A stretch of 64,000 nt of DNA from Strigamia acuminata (GCA_949358305.1 OX442314.1:64861369-64925368), one strand, 5' to 3'; positions 11,461-22,165 are shown, numbered from the stretch's first letter. A program made the numbers and translations. Notes: generated by a model from the letters alone, not told the origin.

Positions 11461-12037
11461 AAATAACAAATAAATGAATAAATCGGAAATAGAACGCTCC
11501 CGTCCCGGCGAGACTAGGGGCGGGTGGCGTCGTTGAGCGGCGGCAGCGGCGGCGGTAGCCCCGACGACTCGCCCCGAAAATAAGCTCCCGCACCGGCATT
11601 TCTTCGTCCGTCTAAACCTCGCAGCGCGCGTGCGGTCGCGTGCATTCTACTCGTGTCCGGTGTGGCGATTGGTACGGGGTTAAAAAAAAAATATCACACG
11701 CAAAAGGAAAAACGATTAAAATTTTAATTCTTCGGTCGTGGAACCGACTTTGCGGTCCGTGCTTCAACCGTTAATTAGGTTATCTTCGTCGCAACTCGTC
11801 GTAATAAAAATTTCACAGAAAATCAGCCGTTTCGTATTTTATTTTCATCTTCCGGGGGTCTCGCGCCGTCGTTGTGGACGGGAGTCTTCCCGAACACGTT
11901 CGATGGGTTTTGCCAACACTTTCAGATCGAACTCGGGACTCGGGCCCGCCGCTCGGTCGAGCGGCGCACAGTACCCGCCGAGCGGCGCGGTATTCGATAC
12001 CCGTCTTTGTAAAAGCAGCCGTGCTTCTTCGGTCTCA

Positions 12038-12057
12038 GACTGGCCTTCGGGCCGGTC
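12038..12057 (+). other. cUUCGg hairpin, copy 6, with (AAAT)n tail
   Basis: Same hairpin followed by about ten AAAT repeats, like the simple tail of a retroposed sequence. Confidence 0.8.
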
Positions 12058-12061
12058 AAAA

Positions 12062-12096
<35 letters not shown>

Positions 12097-12650
12097 ATTG
12101 GCCGTAAAATTGGGGCAACTGGGGTCGCTGAGCGGCGGCGGTGGCGACAGCAACGACAGCCACGACGACTCGCCCCGAAAATAAGTTTCCGCGTCGGCAT
12201 CCGTTCGTTCGTCCGTTCGTTTAAACGTGCGCGCGGTCGCGTGCATCCATGACGTGGCGATCGGTACGGAGTAAAAAAAATCACCCGAAAAAGAAAGACG
12301 GTTAAAATTTTAATTCCCCTGTCGTAGAACTGATTTCGCGGCTCGCCTTCCAACCGTTAATCATTTTATCTTCGTCGCGACAGATTCGAATAAAAGTTTT
12401 ACAAAACAACCGTCGTTTTACATTTTTAAATCATTTCCCGGGGACCATGTACCGTCACGGTAGACGCGAGTCGCGGTCATCGCATTCGATAGACTTTGCG
12501 GACGTTCTTCAGATCGAGACCGGAGTACCTGTTGAGTACCAAATGGCCGGTCGGTCGTTGGTGTGGTTCCGTCTCCTAAAATGTTCGTCGCCATTTTCTG
12601 TTGGTCGAGTCGCCTACCATCCAATGGTCGGTCGGCGGGTCTCGGTCTCA

Positions 12651-12670
12651 GACTGGCCTTCGGGCCGGTC
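12651..12670 (+). other. cUUCGg hairpin, copy 7, with poly-A and (AAAT)n tail
   Basis: Same hairpin followed by an A run and then (TAAA)n to about 12727. Confidence 0.8.
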
Positions 12671-12691
12671 AAAAAAAAAAAAAAAAATTAA

Positions 12692-12726
<35 letters not shown>

Positions 12727-13711
12727 ATGACAGTTGGGCTCGTTGAGCGGTGGCGACGGCGGCGGCAACCCCGACGACTCGTCCCAAAAATAAGCTCCCA
12801 CATCGACACTCATCCGTTAGTCTAAACCTCTTGACGTGCATTCTACTCGCGTCCGACAGATTCGGTTCGTTGTGGGCATAGAAAACATCCGCACACCGAT
12901 ACGGCATGTTTCGACGTCGATGCGCGACCGCGAAGCCGAGTCCCCGACGACGTACATACTCGCACAAGCGCGTTCGCGCGCGCGATATTGCGTGTGATGC
13001 GATGCCGATGAGCTCGACACGGTCTTTCGACGCGGGCGTCGATAATAATGTCCGGCAACGTGGATAAATGTCCGCAGAGTGCTTTGTGTTTATGGCAACG
13101 CACCGGGACGCAATTAACCAACCACTTACGAAAATTCAAAACATAATTGTTTAACAAAAGGAAACTCGTATAATGTTGAAACAATAAAGAAAACGCAAAA
13201 TTCAGATTCAAATTTAGATTTGAATTAGGTCAGATTAGGCCAGGTTGTAGATCCACAGACTCTCGAGACGACAACAAGAAAATAAAAAGGATGCGTTTAT
13301 CGTTTGTAGGTAGAATCTCGCGCCGAGTTAAATAAAAGTCTTTAAAAAATAGAAATCGATTTCCCGGTCGTAGAATTAATTTTGTGTCATGTGATCCAGT
13401 CATTAATTAGATTTTCGTGGTAGATGTTGCGTGAAACAAGATCGTGAACGTCTCAATTGGTTTACGATTTAAATTTCATCTCGCAATACACGCTGCACCA
13501 ACGTAGTCGACGCGAGTTTATATCACTGCACTCGATGGGTTTTGTGAGCATTTTTAGACCAATCGATCGTACAGCTTGTTTGCTAGTTTCCTTTCGAGGT
13601 CAGTGGTTAACTCTTTGCACTCAATCTGTACGAGTCGCGGTAGCCGGGTTCTTGCATTCTATGATGCTGTTGGATCCAACGGCGACACGCGTCTCCCGCC
13701 TCTCGGTCTCA

Positions 13712-13731
13712 GACTGGCCTTCGGGCCGGTC
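13712..13731 (+). other. cUUCGg hairpin, copy 8
   Basis: Same hairpin followed by an A-rich run and aataaat motifs. Confidence 0.8.
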
Positions 13732-14709
13732 AAAAAAAAAAGAAAAAAATTAATAAATAGATAAATAAGTCGGGAACAAAACGCATCCATCCCGACGAAT
13801 AGTGACAGTTGGGCTCGTTGAGCGGTGGCGAAGGCGGCGGCAACCCCGACGACTCGTCCCAAAAATAAGCTCCCACATCGACACTCATCCGTTAGTCTAG
13901 ACCTCGTGACGCGCATTCTACTCGCGTCCGACAGATTCGGTTCGTTGTGGGCATAGAAAACGTCCGCACACCGATACGGCATGTTTCGACGTCGATGCGC
14001 GACCGCGAAGCGAAGTCCCCGACGGCGTACATACTCGCACGAGCGCGTTCGCGCGCGCGATAATGCGTGTGATGCGATGCTGATGTCCGTCAACGTGGAT
14101 ATATGTCCACAAAGTGTCCGGTGTTTATGGCAACGCACCAGGGCGCAATTAACTACCAACGAGAATTGAAAATGTAATTGTTTAATAAAAAGAAACTCGT
14201 ATAATATTGAAACGATAATAAAAACGCAAAATTTAGATTCAAATTCAGATTCGAATTGGGTAAGATTAGGTCAGGTTAGACCCACAAACTCTGGGGGAGC
14301 GACACGAAAATGAAAAGGGCGCACCTATCGCTTATAGATGTCTGGCGATCGACAATGGGTGGACAATTAAAGTTTAAATTTCGGATCGTGGTATCGGTTT
14401 CGCGGTTCGTATTCCAATAGTTAATCACATTATCTTTGTACCAAACGACCGATTCAAAAGTTTTGTAAAATATCCGCCGTTTTATATTTTAATTTCACCT
14501 TCCGGTTGCCACGCGCTGTCGTAGTTGGTGCGAATCTCCATCAACGCATTCGACGGGCTTCGAGAGTGATTCCAGTAATCCAGACCAATCCTGGCCCTCG
14601 CGGAAATCCGGAGGGTTTTGGTTTTCCGCGATTGTTTTACTCACTTCTGTGGTTTTTCTACTGTATGAGTTAATAGATGTTCTTTTGAACGTCTCTCTGT
14701 ACAGAATAC

Positions 14710-14743
14710 GGGGCAGCTGGCGCCGACAAGCACCGGCAGCCCC
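14710..14743 (+). other. GGGGC/GCCCC two-step hairpin before an AATAAG motif
   Basis: Outer stem GGGGC/GCCCC, internal loop AGCT/GGCA, inner stem GGCGC/GCACC with one mismatch, loop CGACAA. It is followed by caatttgttc and aaaataagc. Related copies lie at 19773, 33384, 42056, 45597, 46681 and 47421. Confidence 0.65.
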
Positions 14744-14800
14744 AAACAATTTGTTCAAAAATAAGCTTCTGCACGGGATTTCCATTTTTAACATTATGGT

Positions 14801-15335
14801 GTTTTTTTTTTTTATTGCCACCAAAGCGCGCTACCACCGCAAATTTTCCCGCGTTTGCCATGTACGCGCCGAAAACCACAGGCAATGAACTTTTCCACAA
14901 ACTGAAAAACAAAATATATGGGTAAGCGCACATGGGCGAATAAAACAAGATTAGCCCAATTTCGGAATTTATTGGGTCGACGTTTTGTATTCACGCGTGA
15001 CGGGGGCACCACATGTGGAAAACGCGCAAATCACGCGCGAATCACGCGCGTCTACGCACATTGGAAACTTAGTATTAACGTTCGTTTCGAGTTAAATAAA
15101 AACGACGACCGTGACGAGGACCACAAAGACGGCGATAGCAGGATTCGTCGGAACAACGAGGATTGCCAACGAGAGAGACCCGTTCATTTGCCGACGCTCC
15201 ATAGTTCAAACTTAAATCGTTCTCGGACTGCCACCAGATGTCACATCAGCCGCTCACGACATACACACACTTTGGTTCGGCAGCTTATATCAAACGCGCG
15301 CGTTTCATCTTCCGTCTGATCCTCACTGCCACCTC
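14801..15335 (+). repeat. Module-B repeat and leader of the next gene
   Basis: The part around gaacttttccac, aacaaaatatatgggtaag and tttcggaatttattgggtc recurs at about 17391-17745, at 25680-25844 joined to 32837 (split by copia-2), and at 46801-47105. The right part becomes unique and leads into the first non-coding exon of the gene at 15499. No coding capacity is recognised. Confidence 0.6.
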
Positions 15336-15341
15336 GTGTTC

Positions 15342-15412
15342 GTTGGTAAGTAAGTTTGATGCTTTGTGTGATTTCTCGGTCAATGGACCACGCCCACGAC
15401 CACAATCACCTC

Positions 15413-15456
<44 letters not shown>

Positions 15457-15468
15457 ATTTATTTTCAG
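15342..15468 (+). other. Probable 5'-UTR intron with (TC)n tract
   Basis: Donor gtaagtaag at 15342 and acceptor ttattttcag ending at 15468, just before the start codon at 15499. The polypyrimidine tract includes a (TC)n run at 15416-15453. A leader intron is also suggested for other genes here, for example thymidine kinase and the genes at 24518, 57890 and 60918. Confidence 0.5.
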
Positions 15469-15498
15469 TTGTTTACTCGTCTCACAAACAAAAGGAAA

Positions 15499-16077
15499 AT
15501 GGCGGAAGCACCACAAGAGGAGGGTGGCGGCAGGTCATACTCCTGCGCTCTATGCGATGATAAACACCCCGATAGTAAGAAACGTTTATTTATTTACTTA
15601 TTATTTTATATCTTTTATTCCATATGTTTTATTTATTTTATATACATAAATATTTTTTAATTTTATTTTAATTTTTTTTTTTCTTTTTCTTCCCCCCCCC
15701 CCCGCCCCACGTGCCTCAGGACCGGACGGATTCTTCTGCGTCGACGTCTTTCGCCACCAGCGACAGCGACACAACATCCACAAGGACGCGAATGATTTCG
15801 TCCGAGGGCTGTTGAAAAAATTCTCGCGCGAGCCCGTCTGTCTGGCATCGGTGAGTGTCCAATTATCCTCTTCACTCACACACTAGTTAACTAATTCGTA
15901 TTTTTATTTTTTCCCCTTTCTTCTTAGGCGTTGAAACGAGTGCACCGACTCAACGGGCGACGCTGTCCGTTTTGTGCGGAGACGCCCTCTCCCGGGGATC
16001 TCGTCACTCATTGGGCGGAGGCACACGATTACCAAGCGCCCGCCGGAAATGATGGAGGTGGCGTCAATGAACATTAG
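15499..16077 (+). CDS. Two-finger C2H2 protein, three exons
   Basis: Exons 15499-15574, 15720-15850 and 15928-16077, with GT-AG introns, join to a 118-residue protein ending TAG. Finger 1 is CALC followed, 18 residues on, by H-x4-H (C-x2-C-x18-H-x4-H, spanning the first intron). Finger 2 is CPFC with x11 then H-x4-H. The 18, 4, 11 and 4 spacings and both intron positions recur in exons 8-10 of the gene ending at 56257, so the two are paralogs. Such fingers usually bind nucleic acid or mediate protein contacts; which applies is unknown. The N-terminus (MAEAPQEEGGG) is acidic. The gene faces the minus-strand gene at 16228-16722, 150 bases away. No family name is claimed. Confidence 0.65.
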
Positions 16078-16227
16078 TTTTTATTTAATTTTATTTTTTT
16101 CTCATAATTTGCATTGTCCGACTCTTCCCCATTTGCTTTTATTTTTTTTTTACAAAAAAAAAAAAAAAAAATCCACATTAATCATCTTTATTGTTATCAT
16201 TATTACAAATACACGATCAATTTTTTC

Positions 16228-16722
16228 TTATCCCGCGTCTTCTTTGCCAGACTCTCGATTCTTTCTCTGAGCTTCGTCACCGTCTCCTTCGTTTTCTTCT
16301 GGTATGACTCTTACCACACCCACACGGACTAACGCGCTCACCACTGAACCCGACAAAAGAACATCTCCATCTGGGAGCGTCTCGATCCACATGGAATCGT
16401 CTCTGTTGCGTCCCTTCTTTCGCTCCTCCTCCTCTCGTTCCTCCTCCTTCGTCACTCTTCGAAGTATAAGATCCACCGTCTTCAACCTACCCGTCGGCGC
16501 ACGCGGAGTGGAAGCGGTGGACGACTGGAAAAGGAAAGGGGGAAAAAAAATAAACGAAAAAACGAATAAATAATAGGAATCTCAACGGGATACCCCTTTA
16601 ACTGGCGTCGTATTCCCCGTCTCAAAAGGGCGCTTCGGCGTCTGCGGCGTTCTTGGTGACGATGGTTGCGATTGCGGCGACTGTGGTCGTGTCGGTGCCT
16701 CATTCCCGGCGATGATTGACAT
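16228..16722 (-). CDS. Basic/coiled-coil protein, two exons
   Basis: Exons 16594-16722 and 16228-16524 with a phase-0 intron give 141 residues. Exon 1 is rich in Pro, Ser, Thr and Gln (PQSPQSQPSSPRTPQTPKR). Exon 2 starts SSTASTPRAPTGR, then has a charged helix (RVTKEEEREEEERKKGRN) and an acidic tail. The layout of a Ser/Pro/basic exon, phase-0 intron, then a charged helix starting with Ser or Arg is shared with the genes at 24518, 43785 and 59246. A nuclear location is inferred from the basic clusters. The function is not recognised. Start: an upstream acceptor-like sequence (ttacag) precedes the ATG. Confidence 0.55.
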
Positions 16723-17308
16723 CTGTAAAGAGAGAAATAAATAAATAAATAAATTAAATTAAATTAAATTAAAATAAATTAAATTGAGATACGAACGCGA
16801 AGAGAGGAGGAGAGAAAGGAGACCGAAACACGAACGAGAGAGGAGCGTTACAGTTTCACCGTATAGCGGGTAATTGATTGATTGATAGCGCGTTGTACGA
16901 AATGAATTATCTCCAAACAAACACCCATTTGTTTATTTATTTGTTAATCTCGCTCGTTCGCTTAATTTTATAAAATTCATTAAACTCATTTGTACATTCA
17001 TCAAATTGATCGTTTCGTTTAGCGATGAAAACAACGACAATTCAGATGTTCACGCGGGCAACATGGCGTATACGTGCGTTTTGTGCACGCAAAATGTGAA
17101 TACGGCCAATTGACAAAATAACAATTCATAGACAGAGATTTAACAACTCACCTCTGTGGACGAAGCGCATGGTGCGTCCATTTTGACGAATGAACCGACA
17201 CGACACCCGGTGATAACAATGGCGGTGGTAACACGTGACGGGTCACACTTCTAATTAAATAATAATAATAATAATAATAACAATAATAACAATAATAATA
17301 ATAACAAC

Positions 17309-17341
<33 letters not shown>

Positions 17342-17390
17342 TTATAAAAATGACAAGTCGAAAACAAGCTATTCACGGGGTTTCGCGGAT
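16723..17390. other. Intergenic, simple repeats
   Basis: Holds (AAATT)n runs at about 16733-16785 and a (TAA)n microsatellite at about 17256-17342. It probably contains the divergent promoters of the genes on each side. No coding sequence is recognised. Confidence 0.6.
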
Positions 17391-17745
17391 TGTCGCCAGA
17401 ATGCGCCACCGCCGCGGATTTTCCAAGTTTGACATGTAGGTGTCGAATATTATGATTAACGAACTTTTCCACGTTAAAATTAAAAAAAACAAAATATACG
17501 GTTAGACGCATATAGATAGATAAAACATGATTAATCTGGTTCCGGAATTTATTGGGTCACTTTTTAACGCGGGAAACGTCAAGTGATCGCATCGGACGAA
17601 CATTTTGGTATCCATTAAAGGACACGAGTTCCACCGGGCTGCGCAGTGGTTCCGAGTAATTACATCACAGGTCGCGTGACCGGACGTTTGATCCAACACG
17701 CTAAACGTTCGTGTCTAGTTGAATAAAAGCCTTTACGATGGCGCG
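17391..17745 (+). repeat. Module-B repeat copy
   Basis: Shares gaacttttccac, aacaaaatatac, ttccggaatttattgggtca, ttttaacgcgg and the ending gttgaataaaagcctt with the copies at 14815, 25680/32837 and 46801. Confidence 0.7.
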
Positions 17746-18449
17746 CCGTGCATCGCGGAATGGAATTTAAACCATAGACCAGTTTAAGCGTTCACAATCT
17801 CATTTCACGCGACATCTATCGTGATAATCTGATTAATGGTTGGGGTACACGGTGTGACGTAATTGCTCAGAATCGTCACGTTAAAAAACAAAACGAAATG
17901 GGTGGATGGATGGGAATTTTTATTTCAGTCAGTTTTATTTACTCGCCTAAAAAAGAAAAAAAGAAAAAAAAAGAAAGAAAAAAAAAGAAAAAAAAAAAGG
18001 AAAAAGGATAACAACGAATACGACGATTGGTCGAGTGGACGGAGATACCCGCCGCGTGGAACCGTGTGCCGAGAGGATGGAGACAGACAGCCGCCATGTT
18101 TCCGGATTATGTCACTTGGTGTCGCTCTATGCATCGATAGTGATCACGCGCGAGACAGACAACGTCGTGTTTCCATCTTCCAAAAAGTGAGTAGTTGACC
18201 GTTCTACCGTCACATTTATCAGTCAATCGATCGACAAATTGAAAAAAAAACAACCCTCGATTACCTCTACGCCTCTCTCGACAACGTATCAATTAACACG
18301 CGCGTGCAAACACGAACGCCTGCATTGGTTCGGTCGGGCACCGCTCGCTCGCTCATTTGACAGACTCGTGACTTGAAATTTTTTATTTTTTCTTAGCCGT
18401 TATTTTATTTTCCTTTGCATTCGACTTTAATTTAATTTCTATGTTCCAG
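17746..18449 (+). other. Leader region with tRNA-like remnant
   Basis: Contains a long A-rich tract (17950-18010) and a degenerate tRNA-like box at 18027-18038. A probable leader exon ends at donor gtgagtagttg (18187) and splices to the acceptor gttccag ahead of 18453. No coding frame is recognised. Confidence 0.4.
18020..18066 (+). other. Degenerate tRNA-like element
   Basis: ttggtcgagtgg resembles a Pol III A box. The next 25 bases parallel 25431-25469 (tacc-gccgc-tgga-ccgtg). No convincing B box follows, so this is probably a decayed copy. Confidence 0.4.
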
Positions 18450-18452
18450 ACG

Positions 18453-19154
18453 ATGAACAAAAACGAGAAAAACGACCACAACAACGACGGCGATGATGCA
18501 AGGTGAGAGATTCGACCGACCGGTTTCGATCGATCGTTCGTTTATCCGTTTCTTCATTTCTTTATTTCTTTGTTTATTCAGTTGTCAGCCAATTGATCCG
18601 CCCCAGTCGTCATCGTGGCAGTGGACCGAACCCGGTCACATTCGACCCATCATGCGGGTTGCGCCATTCCAGCGCGCGACTCCGGAACCGATGTAATTCG
18701 GTCAAACGTCTCGTTTGATTTATTTATTCATTTATTTATTTATTTATTTATTTATTTATTTTTTAAGCCATCCTCGCGGACGTTCCGTACTGTTTGTTCG
18801 CTTCGCGGGCGCCCAGTTGATGGGACCGGGACGTCCGATGCCGAGGTGAGTTAATTCGATTCAACGTTTTGTTTTTGTTTTTGTTTCGTTTTGTTTCACC
18901 GATTGGTTGGTTTGATTCGAATTGATTTATTTATTTATATTTATTTTATTTTATTTTCTATTTTTCAAGTCAATCCCGCGGGCGCGCCAGGATGCTAGCG
19001 CGTTTCGCGGCCACCGAACCGATGTTGCCAGGGCGTCCGGCGTCGAGGTAATTAATTCGGTTCAACGTTTCAATTTGTCCGCCCGTCCATCAGTTTGTTC
19101 ACTTAGTTTATTCAATTTGATCTCTTCCTCAGTGACCCACAACCAGGCGCGTAA
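18453..19154 (+). CDS. Arg/Pro-rich protein with duplicated exons, five exons
   Basis: Exons 18453-18502, 18582-18692, 18768-18845, 18970-19047 and 19133-19154 join in frame to 112 residues. Intron phases are all 2 (one base carried over). Exons 3 and 4 are both exactly 78 bases and encode matching peptides of the form RGR-x3-L-x-RFA-x8-PGRP-x-P/A-S/R, so one is a copy of the other; exon 2 (RPIMRVAPF) may be a more distant copy. The N-terminus is Asn/Asp/Lys-rich. An AATAAA lies at 19228-19233. The function is not recognised. Each donor (gtaattcgg, gtgagttaattcg, gtaattaattcgg) is itself repeated, which supports exon-plus-intron duplication. Confidence 0.55.
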
Positions 19155-19540
19155 TCGGCGATGTGACGAGTCGATTGTGAATCTTTTTTTATTTTATTTT
19201 TCTATTTTTCGTTTTTATTTTGTAAACAATAAAAACACTCAACTTTTATCATAGAATTTGAAAAGTTTGACAATTTCTTATTAAATTTTGAATTGGAGTG
19301 TGGGGGGAGCAATGGTCGAAACGTCGTTACGGGGAACCAGATGGAAATGTTAGCGATAAAGTCGTTCAAAGTCATAAAATCGGTGTCGATTTTTACGAGG
19401 CGTTGGGGACGGTTGGAACTCGAGTCAACCAATGGACACGTCGATGCCACTCCGTTGTAAAATGCCACACACAGACACACACGTGCACGCGCGAAACATC
19501 AACAATAAAGCTCGTAAAACGACACAAATTGTCGAGTGAA
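19155..19540. other. 3' flank, no gene seen
   Basis: Contains the AATAAA of the preceding gene at 19228 and unique sequence. No coding sequence is recognised on either strand. Confidence 0.5.
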
Positions 19541-20850
19541 TAAGCGAATTGGGTTCTCCATTTCGACGATGATTGCCGGGGAGTAATTCGATCCTCCCCC
19601 TCTATCGTCGTTCGTCACCCATCGAATTTCGGTCACTGCATCCGATGGATCTACTAACACCTTCAGACCAACCGGGACTGATTCGAGCCCTCGCGGAAAT
19701 CCGGGGGGTTTCGGTCACAAAAGTCTGCATTCGGGTTGCGCAACCACTCTATTGTTCAGCCGTTGGTCAGCCGGGGCAGTTGGCACCGACGAGCGTCGAC
19801 AGTCCCAACAAATTCTTCCAAAATAAACTCTCACATCGACATCACAACGTTCCGCCGGTACAAACAAACAAACAGTTATGAAAAACACTTGGTTTATCTA
19901 TTTATTTATTTATTTATTTGTCCGTTCGTTTACACACACTCTCTTTGCACATGACAGATTCGGCATCTGGTCGTAGAAAATTTCAATATTTTGATGCAAC
20001 ACGTTCTGGTGTCAGTGCGCGATCGTGAGCGAAGTCCTCGACAATGTGCTCGCATGAGCGTGTCTTTGTTTGCCATGCACACGCGTGAACGCGTTCCCAC
20101 GCGCGATAATATGCGAGGTGCGATGTATGTAAGCGCGACATGGATTTTTGACACCGGCATCGATAATAATGTTCACCAACGTGGATAAATGTCCGAAGGT
20201 GTCCGGTGCTTATGGCAACGCACCGGGACGCAGTTAAATAGCAAGTAGAATTAAAAATATAATTGTTTAATAAAAGGAAACTCTCATAATGTTGAAACGA
20301 TAAAGCAAACGCAGAATTCAGATCCAAACTCAGATTCGAATTAGGTCAGATTAGGCCAGGTTATAGATCCACAAACTCCCGAGACGCGACAAGAAAATGA
20401 AAAGGACGCGTTTATCACTTATAGGTGCCTGGCGATCGACAACGAGCGGACGATTAAAGTTTAAATTTCGGATCTTGGAACCGGTTCCGCGGTTCGTATT
20501 CCAATGATTAACGAGATTATCTTCGTAGCAACCGACTGGAACAAAAGTTTCGTAAAATATCCGCCGTTTCATATTTTAATTTTACCTTCCAGAGTTGACG
20601 TCCCGTCGGAGTCGACGCGAGTTCTGATCACCGCGTCCGCTGCATTTTGCGAAAGCCTTCAGACCGAGAGCAGAGCGAAGGGGCCGTCGCCGCTCGGTCG
20701 AGCGGCACAGTACCCACCGAGTGGCGCGGTACCCGAGTTCTTCTGGCGCCAGTGCCTATATGTGTCACACTTGCACGCCCCTCTCGGTCTCAGACTGGCC
20801 TTCTGGTCAGTCACAATAACAAATCAAAAATAAGCTACACAGCCAGTGGC
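19541..20850 (+). repeat. Two further repeat units
   Basis: The first ends in the two-step hairpin at 19773-19806 and ccaaaataaactc. The second includes the module with gtttaataaaaggaaactc and aggtcagattaggccagg (about 20250-20370), then gccgctcggtcgagcggc (a 7-bp hairpin; the same motif is at about 10697 and 11948), then the diverged UUC-loop hairpin at 20793-20812. Confidence 0.75.
20793..20812 (+). other. Diverged hairpin copy 9 with compensating bases
   Basis: gactggccttctggtcagtc keeps the 8-bp stem although the 3' arm differs from the other copies: a T-G pair becomes T-A and a G-C pair becomes G-T. The loop is TTCT. The stem is therefore retained despite substitutions. Confidence 0.6.
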
Positions 20851-21045
20851 GAAAACAATGCGAGAGGGACGACGTTCGACCGAATCTCTGGCAATGGCTT
20901 CCTAATCCCATCTGAATCCCATGAATCTTTCGAATCTTTCGAATCCCAAACCGATGTGTGCTTCTCTCGTGGATGCGCGCAAAGAAACGAAGAGGAAAAG
21001 AGAAAACGCAGAGAAGAGAATGGGAAAGAATCCCTCTCTCTCTCT

Positions 21046-21084
<39 letters not shown>

Positions 21085-21528
21085 TTTTCTTAATTTCTAA
21101 TTTGTGTCACCGAGTGTCGCGTCGTATTCTCGCGTCTTTGCAGCGAGCGACGGGCTAAAGCTTTCCTACCATACCGCGCTTTGCTTCGCGCACTTGTACG
21201 CATTGGTTCATTCGCTATATCGAGTCTCGTTTGCACGGTAAGCAAACCTAGTCAATTTTCAAAATAGAAAAAGGGGAAGAATCTCCAACAATTTGACCGA
21301 CTCGTTAATTAAACCGACCGACCAACTAACTAAATGAACCAGAACGGGTCGATGCGCGAGCACGGGCGGGAATCCCCGTGGTTACACCACTATCACCGCC
21401 ATTTTGTTCTCGATCTCTATCCAATTTTAGTTTTGCAGTCGGACTCACGATTTTGTCAGTTTTTCGTTTTTCATTTATTCGTTTAAATTCTTTCTCTTTT
21501 TCCTCGACGGTAGACGCAACAAGACGAG
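20851..21528 (+). promoter_or_regulatory. Upstream region and leader intron of thymidine kinase
   Basis: Contains a (TTTA)n run at about 21043-21087. A probable 5'-UTR intron runs from donor gtaagcaaacc (21239) to acceptor cgacggtag (21512). The start codon follows at 21529. The exact transcription start is not visible. Confidence 0.4.
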
Positions 21529-22086
21529 ATGTCGACGTCGGCCATCGAGGATCGACCACGAGGCAATATCCAGTTAATAGTGGGCCCGATGTTTGCAGGG
21601 AAAACAACTGAACTCTTGAGGCGCCTAGAAGGAGAAGAAGCGTTGTTATTGAAGCCCAAAATCGACAACCGCCACATTCCCGGAGAAATCGTCGCTCGTG
21701 ACGGAAAATCGAGAGCGGCGCGCGCCGTCGAAAACCTCGCGGAAGCCCGAAGACAATCCGAAAATTTCGGGATTATCGGGATTGACGAGGGCCAGTTTTT
21801 CGAGGACTTGGTACAATTCTGTCAAGAAATGGCAGAGAAAGGAAAGACTGTGGTAATCGCGGCCCTCGATGGGGATTTCAAGTTGAACCCGTTCGGTCAA
21901 GTCTGCGATTTGCTCCCGAAATCAGAGCACATCGTGAAGCTGAAGGCAACGTGCTACCGGTGTCGAGGGGAAGCCGCGTTCACGAAGCGGACGTCGGGCG
22001 AAGAAGACGTCGTGGTGATAGGGGGTGCCGAGAAATACGCCCCCACGTGTCGCGCGTGTTTCGCAAATTGTTCACCAATCGGCTAA
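21529..22086 (+). CDS. TK: Thymidine kinase, TK1-like (type II)
   Basis: Catalyses ATP-dependent phosphorylation of thymidine to dTMP in the salvage pathway. The 185-residue frame is uninterrupted. It has the P-loop GPMFAGKT at residues 19-26, the IDEGQFF motif with the catalytic Glu at about residue 87, ALDGDF at 112-117, the four zinc-binding cysteines C142, C145, C174 and C177, and the nucleoside-binding loop VVIGGAEKY at 162-170. It is shorter than animal cytosolic TK1 because it lacks the regulatory C-terminal tail and has a compact N-terminal half; compact forms are common in viruses and bacteria. The coding region has no intron, unlike its neighbours. A candidate polyadenylation signal AATAAA is at 22160. 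It converges on the minus-strand gene at 22412. Whether it is cellular or of viral origin cannot be decided here. Confidence 0.95.
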   Translation: MSTSAIEDRPRGNIQLIVGPMFAGKTTELLRRLEGEEALLLKPKIDNRHIPGEIVARDGKSRAARAVENLAEARRQSENFGIIGIDEGQFFEDLVQFCQEMAEKGKTVVIAALDGDFKLNPFGQVCDLLPKSEHIVKLKATCYRCRGEAAFTKRTSGEEDVVVIGGAEKYAPTCRACFANCSPIG

Positions 22087-22159
22087 CTAACAAACCGGTC
22101 GTGTCGTTTTTAACACCGATAGATTCATTCGAATTAAATTTTTTTTTTTTTTGCGATCA

Positions 22160-22165
22160 AATAAA
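22160..22165 (+). terminator. Candidate polyadenylation signal for TK
   Basis: AATAAA 74 bases after the TK stop codon, preceded by a T-rich stretch. Confidence 0.5.

Larger units (their letters stand above)
8843..14800 (+). repeat. Array of about eight related non-coding repeat units
   Basis: Roughly 450-950 bp units follow one another in the same orientation. A typical unit has an AT-rich start (ttaaaattttaattc), a segment near gttaattaggttatcttcg, the motif ttcatcttccggg, a GC-rich variable part, the cUUCGg hairpin with AATAAA-type tail, and a GC-rich stretch ending in aaaataagctc. Some units carry an extra module, for example the one with gttgaaac and aggtcagattaggccagg at about 13060-13260 and 14100-14290. 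A 0.5-kb block at 9979-10480 is nearly identical to 802-1310. Reading frames in the units are short and change between copies, so none is called a gene. Confidence 0.85.

Noticed and set aside
12059-12105. (AAAT)n run as a possible origin or telomere repeat
   Set aside because: Similar TTTA/AAAT runs occur throughout introns and intergenic DNA here, so it is a common microsatellite.
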